From positions 34,697,504 to 34,761,503 of the forward strand of contig JAOANR010000009.1 of the NCBI GenBank assembly GCA_030278955.1: a stretch of 64,000 nucleotides of DNA, read 5' to 3'. Shown one piece after another: positions 20,676 through 31,501 of this stretch. The notes below the pieces were generated by a model. That model had not been told where the DNA came from and did no database searches. It saw only the letters and a list, made by a program, of their open reading frames with translations. This DNA is from Hygrophila difformis (lineage: Eukaryota > Streptophyta > Magnoliopsida > Lamiales > Acanthaceae). The stretch's first letter is position 1; each line of letters starts with the position of its first letter. Position numbers and translations under genes: made by a program.

Positions 20676-21299
20676 TATGTCTAATTTTTATGTCCGAACA
20701 TTACCATTTTAACACATACAAAGTCTGTACCTAAAGGTGCCTGCACCCTAACCCCTTCCGGGCGCTGATACCTCTCTTTTGCACTTATTACAGCAGGCTG
20801 ACTTATTCTTACCAATGAAGGGTATAGTACATACATACTACATGACAAAATGTTCATGGTTCATTTTCTGAATTGATGTGTTGTTTCTTTTTGTCTCATT
20901 TTCGTATATATACTTGCAAGTAAAGCCACGTATCAGGTGGAGTATGGACATTCTTTCTTGACTCATCCTGGTATCATTTTATTTCATTGCAAAATACTAC
21001 TACTATTTTCCATGGAATTTGATCTGTCTGACATTATTAGAGAGCTTGAGCGCAATATAAAATATTGGGAACGCATAATTTTTAGCGTCTTTTAACACGG
21101 TATCTTAAGAATCACTAATTCTCTTTATTTGTTTCTTGTAATTTGGAGATTAATTAATATCTAACTTACACAATAATTCTTATGTAATTTATATTAGTAT
21201 ATATAAATTATAAAGTGGAGATCTGATATTATATGAGTTTCTAAAACTTTAAATTTGAAAAAAAAAAGAGTAATAGTTAAATATTATATATAACGTGGG
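20676..21299. other. AT-rich DNA, nothing recognised
   Basis: No gene, terminal repeat or RNA signature seen in this stretch. Confidence 0.5.
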
Positions 21300-21745
21300 A
21301 ACTTGTAAAAAGCAGAAGTTAAAAGTAGAAGCAGAAGCAGAAGTCAAAAGCAAAAGCATGTAATTTTTGTGTTTGGATGGGATGTTTGTAAAGCGGCTTT
21401 TTTTTAAAATATGTTTGGATGAATAAAAATGAAAAGTGCTTTTGGAATGTGGTAATTACTAAAAAGGACATGCTATTTAATATGATAATAAAATATATTT
21501 ATAGTGTAATTTATATTAAGTAGTGGGGGTATTTAAGTCTTTGCACATTTTACGAAGTGCTTTTAGTTTCTGCTTTTGGGAGAAGCAGCACAGGGGTGCT
21601 TCTCTGAGAAGCATTTTTTTGGCTTCTCATGGTGCTTTTGCTTTTTTCCAAAAGCCAAAACAAACACCTCTTTTCTATCAAAAGTGCTTTTGGCAGAAGC
21701 AAAAACCAAAAGCACTCACCTAAAAGCCATTTCAAACGATCTCTA
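21300..21745. mobile_element. Probable non-autonomous DNA transposon with AGAAGC/GCTTTTG ends
   Basis: The left end carries repeated AGAAGC and AAAAGC words (from 21311). The right end carries the complementary GCTTCT/GCTTTTGG words and CAAAAGCC to about 21735. The two ends could pair over long distances, as in palindromic plant MITEs. No exact TSD or end could be fixed. It has no coding capacity. Confidence 0.5.
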
Positions 21746-22323
21746 AAGACTATAAAATAAATTAAACTTTGCATTTAAACCTATACAGTGTTACCATCAT
21801 TACGAGAATTTTCTGTCTTAGCAATTGAAAAGTTTGGTAGAACTCGCTTAATAAAGTGGTTTGCCACTGAATTCGTCAGCGACTATAATTTTAACGATCA
21901 AATTTGAATTTTTTCTATCGAATTTGAATTTTTTCTAGTAGTATACTAAGAACAGTTAACTTGAGCTCACTAAACTATATTTAAGATTGATTTTTTGGGT
22001 TTGATATCTTATGAATCAGGAGAATGATTTCGAGAGGGGTTTAGGGTTAAAGCCTTATAAAATATTGTTTTTATTAACCAAGAATATTTATATAGTGGTA
22101 TTCAATTTCCTGGGCTATCAACCAAACAAAAACACTTTCATGGGCTTGTGAGCTACATAGGAATTACAGTTCGCCTTCTTGGAGTGACAACCCAACACGA
22201 AAATTTTGCGCGGGCTTCGAAATGGCTGCGGCCCACCAACATATATGTTGAAAATGAAGAAAGTATCCAATTTAGACAACTGCTCAGCTGTGAAATAGGG
22301 TGGGAGTGGGAATAGGACAAATT

Positions 22324-23067
22324 AGACCTGACAATATGGGTAAACAGGTCGTGTATGTTATACGTGTCAAGTACCTGTTTACCTGTTTGATCTGTATCTG
22401 TACACGACCTGTTTTTAGAATTTACCCGTATTTCAAAACCTGTACACGACCTGTTTCAAAAACGGATCACATGCGTGTCGACCTGTATACACGTGAATTT
22501 GAACATGTGGACACGCATGTCGAATTTACCTGTGACCTGTTTACCTGTATTTTACCTGTTTACTTCTATTCTACTAAATTATACTTCGTATCAAATTACT
22601 TTTTAAACTTTTAAAATAAAATATAAAATATTACATTCCCATAATTCAAATCATAAAATTCCTAGTAGACTCAACAATTCATCTTCAAACATTCAAATAC
22701 AAAAGTTCAAACTTAAAAAAAAAAATCCAAAGTTCAAATCCAATATTAAACATAAAGTTTACCTTGTGCGTATTTTATTTAAATTTAATTCTATTGTACT
22801 TAAATATATACAGGTAAAATACAGGTAAAATACAGATATGTGTCTGATTCAGATAACAGGTGACCTGTATAAAAAAACAGGTCAATTCGGGTGAAAAACA
22901 GGTCAATTCGGGTAAAACAGATAAACCTGCATTTGAGCCAAATTGTATTCGTGTACTAAACGGGTCGACCTGTTTTGACCCGTATCTGTTTTTTGAAGAC
23001 CCGTACATGTAAAACACAGGTCGTGTACGTGTCGTGTCTACGTGTATTTACCCATATTGCCGGGTCT
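22324..23067. mobile_element. TIR element, about 744 bp, non-autonomous
   Basis: The left end AGACCTGACAATATGGGTAA is matched in inverted form at the right end (AGACCCGGCAATATGGGTAA on the minus strand), 18 of 20 bases. Flanking direct repeats AGGACAAATT (22314-22323) and AGGAGAAATT (23068-23077) differ at one base, as expected of an old TSD. The interior is packed with ACCTGT/ACAGGT words in both orientations, so most of it can fold back. There is no transposase ORF. End wording recalls hAT elements, but a 10-bp duplication would suit Mutator-like ones better. Confidence 0.65.
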
Positions 23068-23245
23068 AGGAGAAATTATTCCACAAGGATTTATGGTCTA
23101 GCCCATCGAAGGTCAGGTCAGGCTAGGCTTTTTTAATAAACAGGCTAGGCTCAGATTATTTTGAATGCCCATTTAGCTAAATAAATTTAGGCCATGCTTT
23201 ATAAAAAACCTATTAGGCCTAGCAGGCCGGCCTATTTATCATTGT

Positions 23246-23509
23246 TACTACCTCCGTATTGGTGTTTTTGTTACGGATGATTTTTTTGCACTATTCACTG
23301 TTTAACTTTGATTCGAGTTTTTATCATAGCTATGTAAGAAAAAATATAGTCAAGTGAGATCTTGTTAGATTCGTCTAATCTTGTAGTTTTAGACAATTAA
23401 CTTTTTATAACTTTTCGTTGTACACAATTCAAGTTATTAACCGTTAAAAATGTGTATCGGCATACGTGCTGGGTGGGTCCGTAACAAAAATAGTGATACG
23501 GAGGAAGTA
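23246..23509. mobile_element. Stowaway-like MITE 2
   Basis: About 264 bp, with TACTACCTCCGTAT at the left and ATACGGAGGAAGTA at the right, an inverted pair bounded by TA. The interior aligns with MITE 1, including AAATATAGTCAAGTGAGATC and the GTTATTAACCGTTAAAAATG region. Confidence 0.8.
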
Positions 23510-23545
23510 TTAGTCTGTTTATGTTTACTGCATAGGAATCTATGA

Positions 23546-23546
<1 letters not shown>

Positions 23547-23582
<36 letters not shown>
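23547..23582. repeat. (ATT)n microsatellite
   Basis: About 12 uninterrupted ATT/TTA units. Confidence 0.95.
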
Positions 23583-24197
23583 TTATCTTATACTATATAT
23601 TTTAAAAATATTTATAAGTTTTCTCCCACATAAAAATAATTGTGGATGACGATTTGTCAAATGCATAAATTCATGTCTTCCAAACTTATGATTATATCCG
23701 GATATATAAAAGAATTTTAATTCATTTTTTAGATAGACTTAATTAGGCTTTTAAAATGCTTTAAAACTGGCCTATTTAAATAAATAGGCCAGGCGCCTAT
23801 CAAATATAATAGATCATGATCGGGCCTTAAAAAGTCAAAGCAGGCTTAGGCCGTTCAAGCATAAGTCTAATCTGGCCTAGCCTATTTGCAACCTTAATGT
23901 CAAACTTGTCATGGTTCCTGGACTGTAAGTGTGTAGACGCTGCAGGTGCAGATCATTATGGGAAAAATATTTTTGTAATGGTGATGTTTATGAAATTAAT
24001 GATGGGGCATGATTTTGTGATAATATTTTTAATCAATTATAAAAACACACTCTCGCATCATATTTACTCTCATCACGCTGCAGGTGAAGACTCCACCTAA
24101 TCTATACCTTAACCGGACTAGGTTCATATCAAAAGCAATAAGATGAGCAATGGTTGCCCAGAATATTTTTCTGTAAGACCCAATCCTCTTTAGTACA

Positions 24198-24350
24198 TAC
24201 TTCCTCCTTTCCTAAATTATTGACACGTTGGGAGTTTTGTCACTGTTCATGGTGTAACTTTGATTCGACTTTTTAATACATTTACATAAGATAAAATATA
24301 GTGATAAGAGTAAATATGTTCATACATCTTGTTAATATTTTAAGTGGTCT
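24198..24350. mobile_element. Stowaway-like MITE 3, left half only
   Basis: It starts TACTTCCTCCTTTCC, then follows MITE 1/2 wording (TTTGATTCGACTTTTTAATAC, AAATATAGTGATAAGAG). It loses similarity near 24350 without a right terminus. Confidence 0.55.
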
Positions 24351-24354
24351 GGAA

Positions 24355-25640
24355 TCTATTAAGTGTGAATATGACTTATTTGTGCATATTTTGATTATTT
24401 TGTAGGCTTGGAGATGATGGAGTGGAAACAAGTGAAAAAGTGGCTATTTGATACAAAATGGCAGCAAGCAAGGAACACTTTAATCATGGTCATGAGCAAT
24501 TCTTGTGTGGCTAGTTGGAAATTAATCCCTAATGGATCTAGGCCCATTTGCTGTGAAGACAAAAATATCTTGCTTAATCAATTAAGGAAAGAAAAAAAAA
24601 AGAAGGAAATGGGTCCAGGCTTGGAGAGGAAGAAATAAGAAGAATTCAAACTTGGAGGAGAGACGACAGAATTGGATTTTTGGGGAGACCAGACAGGCGA
24701 GACAACCAAGGAAGAAGGAGAAGAATCGATTAAATTCTTTCCAAGTCTATGGTTGTAATGCTTTTTGTTTTCTTCTTTCTCATGACTATGGAGTAGATTC
24801 ACCTTTCTAGTTCTAGGTTTTGATTTGACTTGGTACTTGGATTTGGGAGATTGTTTATACTCTTTGTGGATTTTTATTCCGTTGGTATTTATGCAATTTC
24901 TATGTTTATCGTTGCAATTGTTGAGTTGAATGAAGATTTTGGTACCGGTATTTTATTTGGCTTGATGATTGGTAGTCAATTTGAATAGGATACCCGTAAT
25001 TGTATTTCTATTCGAATAGGTGACAATTGGGTTGATTAGTTCCTTCCCAAGGAATTGCATAATTGACATTAATCTACGCATCGTATGTGTAGATTACTCG
25101 AATTGGGTTTTTCTAGTTTATAATTCAATTGGGCAATTAAATCCGACGGTCGTACCTAGGATTATTGTACCCAACTAGGGATAACTAACGGTCGTACCTT
25201 AGTTATCTAATCAGTATGGAAAAATTGGTTGCCTAAGCGGACCTGGTAACTATAACTAATTTATCAATGGTGTATGAATTCATTCTTTATTAAATCGATG
25301 ATCTAATTCAAGTACCAATCCCAAATCAATCCTAGGACTAGGCTTTTTAATTCATAGTTAATCCCGTTCTTTGTCTCCAGTTTTATTATTTGCTTTTGTT
25401 ACTTATTTTTTTATTATTTCCTTAGCTTTATAGGTCATTCAAATCAAACACCCCACCACCCAAACTTTATTTTAATTTTTGTAATACATTGGAATTACAT
25501 ATCACAGTCCCTGTGGAGACGATACCTTGTGTTGTACTACATTATTTGTGTTTGCAGAAATAGGATAAGTAATTGATTGGCCGTGCGACCGACCAATTTT
25601 GCAGTTAGATTGGAATCGATGCAACGACTCACTGGCGAGC
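24355..25640 (+). repeat. LTR-like segment (plus sense) at the left of repeat copy 1
   Basis: Sequence from about 24775 to 25640 is shared with 45377-46250. It contains a segment resembling the U5 end of plant Athila/Tat LTRs (AGTCCCTGTGGAGACGATA near 25507). By that polarity the LTR reads on the plus strand, opposite to the protein fragments to its right. 24355-24775 is unique to copy 1 and may be the rest of the LTR. No LTR termini could be fixed. Confidence 0.45.
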
Positions 25641-27722
25641 CGGAGGCGGTGGTGGAGTGAAGCCTGAATGCTAGAAGAATGACCATAGAGCATATTGGAG
25701 AGAGGCGAGTGAATCGGTGACTTCAGTGTGGAAGGAATCATGGGCTTGCTTTTGAAGAGCAAGTTCTTGGGACAGCTGATCAAACCGCACTTTAAAGTAG
25801 CTGGCGGGAGGTCCATGAAGCTCAGCATCATCGGAGGATGTGGTAGGTGAAGAAGGATCAGCAACAGCAGGTGCGGCAGAGGGCCGTGCAGCAGAAGAGG
25901 GGCCAGGAGCAGCAGTAGGGATGACAATGTCACCGAAGTAGGAGACAACACCTTGGTAAGAGATGATTTGCATTGTGTAATACCCGGAATTTTTATCGGC
26001 ATCCAAAGGAATAAAATCTATTTCTTAGTCCGATCAAGGTCGAAATGTCTCCGAGAAGAAGAAAATAATTTATCACAATAAATTATTGCTCGGAAATGAC
26101 ACGCCGATAGATTCAAAATTCAAGATGGAATAAAAGAGGGAAAGGAAGCCGAAGATATTCCATAGATTGATCCCAAAAGAATTGGAATTAAATTCAAGAA
26201 GAAAACGAATTTTAATTCGAAGAACCCGTGAAGTCGGAAATAATTTAACTAGATAAATTATTGCACGGGAGCCAAAAGACGACGAATTAGAAGCCGAAAA
26301 ATCCGAAACCGACGGACTTAAGATTTCAAACACGAAATCCATTTCAAGTCGAAATAGATTTAAGATAGGAATCATGATCCGAGAATGACCCGGAAAAATT
26401 GAGCTCGAAATGTAGAAGGATAAAAGTCCGAAAGAGAGGAGGAAAGGACCCGACGAATCGCACGACCCGGTCCGGACCGCAGTCCTGACCGGATCCGCGC
26501 GGTCCCCGTGCGGGGCAGCGCCACCACCGCACCAACCATGCAGGCTAAGAGAAACTTGCGACCAAGGAAGGAAACTCGATCACCGCCCCGATTTTCCGAC
26601 CCGTAATGATGGAAACCTGTCTCCTGGCGTTTGGAAAACATCTTGGGGCTATTAAGGGACGAAATCTCAATCCCAAGGAACCCTATCAGCCGCCCCACTC
26701 CATTCCCACCTCCAAACAAATCTGAAAATTCAATCAAAAGGGAAATTGTGAGTTGTTTCGACGAAAGAACCAAACGAGGAGACGTTTGGATGAAGTTTTG
26801 ACACTCTACAGCCATAGGGTGGTGGTAAGCAATGGTTTTAGTCGTTATTTCATAAGTTATAGTCGACCATAATGATTAACACATAGTTTTTCTACCTCAT
26901 ATTGACAAATCGGGACCGGTGAGAAAGAGATGAGTGGATTGGACGTGTTCACGGACTCCGGAGGCCATCCCGATGAAATCTAAGACTTTAGATCTTAGAT
27001 ACTGTAAGTTGATTCTTCTCATAACCGTTTTGGTGCCCTAAAATCGAATGGAATGCAAGTTTTAGTCAACGTACGAAAATCTGTCCTAAAAACCCTCCCT
27101 ACGCGCGTTTTCTGAAATCCGACTTTTAAACCTTTTTCGAGCATTCAAACGGAGAAACTTAAAACTACAAAATTGTTCCTAATCTCTTAAAGTATATTGT
27201 GTCAAAGTTTCAGACATTTTTGTCGACGTTTGGTCCGTCAAATTGAATCTGGTATACTCTGCGTTTTCGTTTAAAACCGAATCTGTTGACAGTTTTGCGT
27301 GTTCAACTTCCTTGACGTTTTTCTTAAGGATTCTTTCAAAAGTAACCTTTGGTGTAAACATGAAAGTTGTAGATAATTGTTTTGAGAAGGTGTGGTTAAT
27401 ATTTCGTGAATTTTGGTTAACGTTTGTGTCGTCAAAATCGATCTCAACAGTCTGCATTTGAAATAGAATTCTGATAGAATATGTAGGCGAACTTGATGGG
27501 CATGTTTCTACCATTTCTAGTCCGAACTAATCTTTGCAATGCAAACAAAAGTTATAGATAACAATCTCTAGAGTGTGTCTATAAAATCTCGTAAATTTTC
27601 GTTAGCATTTGGACTTCCGAACGCGACCTGAATATTCTGTGCTTTAAAAAGAAATTAAGAACAGATTTCCTAACTGAACTTGATGCGCGGATCTGATCTG
27701 ATCCGGAATGTTTCCTGGGGGG

Positions 27723-28222
27723 NNNNNNNNNNNNNNNNNNNNNNNNNNNNNNNNNNNNNNNNNNNNNNNNNNNNNNNNNNNNNNNNNNNNNNNNNNNNNN
27801 NNNNNNNNNNNNNNNNNNNNNNNNNNNNNNNNNNNNNNNNNNNNNNNNNNNNNNNNNNNNNNNNNNNNNNNNNNNNNNNNNNNNNNNNNNNNNNNNNNNN
27901 NNNNNNNNNNNNNNNNNNNNNNNNNNNNNNNNNNNNNNNNNNNNNNNNNNNNNNNNNNNNNNNNNNNNNNNNNNNNNNNNNNNNNNNNNNNNNNNNNNNN
28001 NNNNNNNNNNNNNNNNNNNNNNNNNNNNNNNNNNNNNNNNNNNNNNNNNNNNNNNNNNNNNNNNNNNNNNNNNNNNNNNNNNNNNNNNNNNNNNNNNNNN
28101 NNNNNNNNNNNNNNNNNNNNNNNNNNNNNNNNNNNNNNNNNNNNNNNNNNNNNNNNNNNNNNNNNNNNNNNNNNNNNNNNNNNNNNNNNNNNNNNNNNNN
28201 NNNNNNNNNNNNNNNNNNNNNN
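27723..28222. other. Assembly gap, 500 N, probably spurious
   Basis: The flanks (GTTTCCTGGGGGG on the left, GACAAAATACC on the right) are directly joined in the 3' LTR at about 33235-33245 (GTTTCCGGACAAAATACC). So little or nothing is missing. Confidence 0.95.
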
Positions 28223-28639
28223 GACAAAATACCTCTAATAGAACTTGTTCATTTTTGTGTCATTTACATGCCTGTAAAATTTCATAATTTTCGGAGTTCG
28301 TTTACTAGGTCGGAAACATGTTTTAAAAACAGTGCGCTGTTACCGGAAAGTTGGCAGATTATACTTTTTAAGAAGATCGTAAAATTTGACTTGGTTCCTT
28401 ACCTGATTTCGAGAAACCTAAAACACGAAAGTTGTTCGTTAGGGTGTCGTTGGTACACTGAGTAAATTTCATAGTGATCGCCTTAAGAATGAATTTTTGA
28501 AACCAAAAGGCGTAATCTGCGACGTGTGCGTTTATCAAACCTTGAGAATTATGGGGAAACTTTCCTCGCGACACTTTCAACAATTTTGAAAACATTGTGA
28601 TTTATGATCGAGTTGGATACTATGAAACATTGATTATGT

Positions 28640-28890
28640 GGCTTGTGGACATAAGAGCCCAAGCGTACGACTAGCGGACATAAGAGCCCTAGTGAAACAT
28701 TGATTATGTGGCTTGTGGACATAAGAGCCCAAGCGTATGACTAGCGGACATAAGAGCCCTAGTGAAATATTGACCATGAGGCTTGTGGACATAAGAGCCC
28801 TAGCGAATGGTGATTTGTATGGCTAGTGGACATAAGGGCCCTAGTGAATTTTGGTTTGTGAGACTTGTGGACATAAGTGCCCAAGTGGAA
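28640..28890 (+). repeat. Tandem repeat with GGACATAAGAGCCC units in E2 5' LTR
   Basis: Seven copies of GGACATAAGNGCCC in alternating contexts (CTTGTGGACATAAG and CTAGCGGACATAAG). The first four form two near-identical units of about 70 bp. The same array is in the 3' LTR at 33660-33910. Confidence 0.9.
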
Positions 28891-29564
28891 TACGGTGATC
28901 TCGATCATATTGAAACAACAATAGAAGAATGAAATATTAGATGTGCGAGAACATATACCTTATCCCATGATTTTTAAAACCCTTTTTGGCTTATAATAAA
29001 TTCCTTTTTGCTAATTCCTAAAAATTTATATCCTTAGTATTTGTGTACGTCTCTTTACGTTTAGAATCATGCCTTTAAATCCTTATTGTCAATATTGTCA
29101 AAATACATTTTCATATTATAAAATGTACATGAGTAAAAAGGTGAATTTTTATTAAGTACATTTAAAACCCATTATTGTTATGTTAAGAATTAACTTACTC
29201 AGTATTTTATATACTGATAAAACCCGTTGTTTTACTTTTCTTTTGCAGAGTAAGAAGAAATGGCACGAGCATGCACGCATATTGGGGCTCGGGAATTAAA
29301 TTAGAAATTGTGAATGTTGTATTTTGTTAGACTTAAATTACCCACTGCGTATTGGCCATGTCGGCCCATATTTAAATTTTCCGCTGCGACTTATTTGAAT
29401 TATACCATGTTATTTTAAAGTAAATCCTTTTGGGCTTGTTTTTAAATTATTTTTGAAATACCTTTAGCCTTGCATCTCTCAAGCGAGCTCGAATGAACTC
29501 GTGTCTTGCTTGGGAGGTGTGGCGGTGGCATCCCGGCCTGGGTTACCAAATCCGGGGTGTTACA

Positions 29565-30107
29565 CATTGCTTTCAGAGCCCGGAAATATTTTTAAGTTAT
29601 TATTATTATTTTTGGCCAATATAGAGGCCCAAGGATTTTTAAACAAATATTAATATTATTTTTTTTAAATTTTTAAGTACCATCATTATTATTATTTTTA
29701 AATTTTAAGTTTTATTTCCATGGAACAAAATTTATTTTAAACCCATGGAAAATATTTACGTATGCATAGAAATTTTTCCAACAAGTTTTTAAAGTCACGA
29801 AAATATTTTTCGGGGTTGGGGTAGGATTGTATAAAGCATACATGCATTCGCATACATACATACATGAATATTGCGCTAATTTTTTTTATGTGAATTAACA
29901 GTGTCAAAACTCTTACCTTAAAATTTGTCATGACCTTGACTCAGAAGCGTTTGCTTAAAACTAATTTTGCTTTAGTCCTAGAACTTGATCACCTAAGTTT
30001 AGCATGCTCCTATCTATTACCTCTTGCCAATCCTATCTTATAGATTTTCTTGAACGCTAACTTGCCTTAGATTAGAAACTTATCTTCACGTGCGTTGATA
30101 ACAGAAA
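29565..30107 (+). other. Leader of E2 with altered primer site
   Basis: The LTR end is followed by CATTGCTTTCAGAGCCCGG, where relatives have a TTGGTATCAGAGCC-type Met-tRNA site. The remainder is AT-rich leader. No gene seen before the gag ATG at 30108. Confidence 0.7.
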
Positions 30108-31205
30108 ATGGCACCTAAGGGAAAATCGAGGAAGGAAATCCCAAACAACACCAACGCTGACCTCCCCAACGCACCCAACAATACCGAGATTGCTCATAAA
30201 GGGCAAGCGCCTCCTATTCCCAATAATTTGGACGAACGCCTAAGAACTATGGAAGAAATCCTCATAGCTTTGGGAAACGCCGAGGTACGAAGGACACCAG
30301 TGGGTGTACCACCGCCGGCAGCCCGACTCAATTACCTAGCGTTAGTGAACCCTTACCAGCCAACCCACTATGATGGCCAAGAGGATCCGGCCAAACTTGA
30401 AGATTGGATCCGCACATTTGATAAGCTCCTTAGCGCTATCAAATGTCCCGAGGACGAGAAGGTCCAAGTGGCGACCTACTATCTTGGCGGAGAGGCCGAC
30501 GAATGGTGGCATAACCTCCAAGGAAATTTGACTAAAGCCTACCTATGGGAAGAATTTAAGGAGGTTTTGAGGGAAAGGTTTTACCCAATGAGCATTAAGG
30601 CCGCAAAGTATGAAGAATTCGTCCATTTGAAACAAGGTGGGCAAACGGTACAAGAGTACTATGCCAAGTTTAAGGAGCTGGTTAGATTTGCTCCTACAAT
30701 GGTGCCAACTGACTTCGACAAGGCTCAGAAGTTCGAGATGAGTTTGAATCTTGATATTCGAGAGATATTGGTGGGAGGACAATGCACGACTTTGCAGGCG
30801 GTATATGACCGGGCAGTAGCAGTCGCGCGTGTCCAACAATTAAAGCGAAAGGACAATGGCGAATCGAGCAAAAACTCGCAAGGATTTGAGAAGAAGAATC
30901 GTAATAAGAACAACAATAATAACTTTAGGAGGGGCAATGACCAAGCTAGATTCGATGGGTCTAGAGGGAATGATAACCGTGGTGCATTCATACCAAAATG
31001 CCCACGGTGCAATCGACCGCATCTGGTGCGCCGGTGCCCGAAGCCTGGAGCCTGCTATAAGTGCGGCAAGTTTGGTCACATGGCTAGGGGATGTCGAACG
31101 CCAGAGGAGGCGATCGAAAGGAGAATAAATCTGGTGAACCTTCAACAGGTAGAGGCTGAAAAGGAACAAGGTCAAAACCCTAACATCCTTGAGAATAATG
31201 TGTAG
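30108..31205 (+). CDS. Intact Gag of E2
   Basis: 365 residues from ATG 30108 to TAG 31203-31205. The basic N-terminus (MAPKGKSRKE) is followed by the retrotransposon gag core, including [44 protein letters not shown] and LRERFYPMS (about residues 65-165). Then come KFEMSLNLDIREIL, a K/N-rich region and a zinc knuckle CYKCGKFGHMARGC near residue 310, preceded by CPRCNRPHLVRRC. Gag packages the element RNA into cytoplasmic particles. The frame ends about 25 codons after the zinc knuckle, with no pol behind it. An intact frame in an element without enzymes suggests either youth or retained function of Gag in trans-mobilised copies. Confidence 0.92.
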   Translation: MAPKGKSRKEIPNNTNADLPNAPNNTEIAHKGQAPPIPNNLDERLRTMEEILIALGNAEVRRTPVGVPPPAARLNYLALVNPYQPTHYDGQEDPAKLEDWIRTFDKLLSAIKCPEDEKVQVATYYLGGEADEWWHNLQGNLTKAYLWEEFKEVLRERFYPMSIKAAKYEEFVHLKQGGQTVQEYYAKFKELVRFAPTMVPTDFDKAQKFEMSLNLDIREILVGGQCTTLQAVYDRAVAVARVQQLKRKDNGESSKNSQGFEKKNRNKNNNNNFRRGNDQARFDGSRGNDNRGAFIPKCPRCNRPHLVRRCPKPGACYKCGKFGHMARGCRTPEEAIERRINLVNLQQVEAEKEQGQNPNILENNV

Positions 31206-31501
31206 GCAGTTATGGGGACATAACTGTAATCTTAAGGGGGAGAGGTGTAACCACCCGAATATTATGCATCCCAAATCAATTAATAAACAAATTCAAATTG
31301 TTTTGAACTACGTAATGGCTTGATCCCTTCACGGGGTACGTAGGCAACTTAGAAATTTCAATTCTAAGCACAGTCGTTAAATAAGAAATAAAAATGACAT
31401 GATATGATACAAGAAATAAAAACCAAATTTACATTAGTTCCTAGCTCACGAGAAGCTAACACACAACTTCGAGGACGAAGTTGATTCTTAAGGGGGTAGA
31501 C
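31206..31501 (+). other. 3' region of E2 fused directly behind gag
   Basis: GGGGACATAACTGTAATCTT, then AAGGGGGAGAGG, matches the end of pol and 3' UTR of E1 (16930-16962). The pol deletion therefore joins gag to a point only a few bases before the position of the E1 pol stop. Two purine tracts (31236-31247, and 31490-31500 before the 3' LTR) are present as in E1. Confidence 0.85.

Larger units (their letters stand above)
23085..23893. mobile_element. AGGCCTAG-rich inverted element interrupted by MITE 2
   Basis: The left part (23085-23245) is rich in GGCTAGGC and AGGCCTAGCAGGCC. The right part (23740-23893) has the matching GGCCTATTTAAATAAATAGGCC and GGCCTAGCC words. This is consistent with a foldback-type non-autonomous DNA element. 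The ends are not resolved. MITE 2 and an (ATT)n tract lie inside. Confidence 0.45.
25976..29564 (+). repeat. 5' LTR of E2 (contains a placeholder gap)
   Basis: 3589 bp as assembled. Without the 500 N and about 7 extra bases beside it, it equals the 3082 bp of the 3' LTR. It carries CpG palindromes near 26460-26520, a donor-like GTAAGT at 27004-27009, an acceptor-like TTTTGCAG ending 29248, and a GGACATAAG tandem repeat at 28640-28890. Confidence 0.93.

Noticed and set aside
28640..28890. Regularly repeated units resembling a CRISPR array
   Set aside because: Plant LTR context, variable unit length, repeated spacers, and an identical array in the partner LTR; it is an LTR minisatellite.
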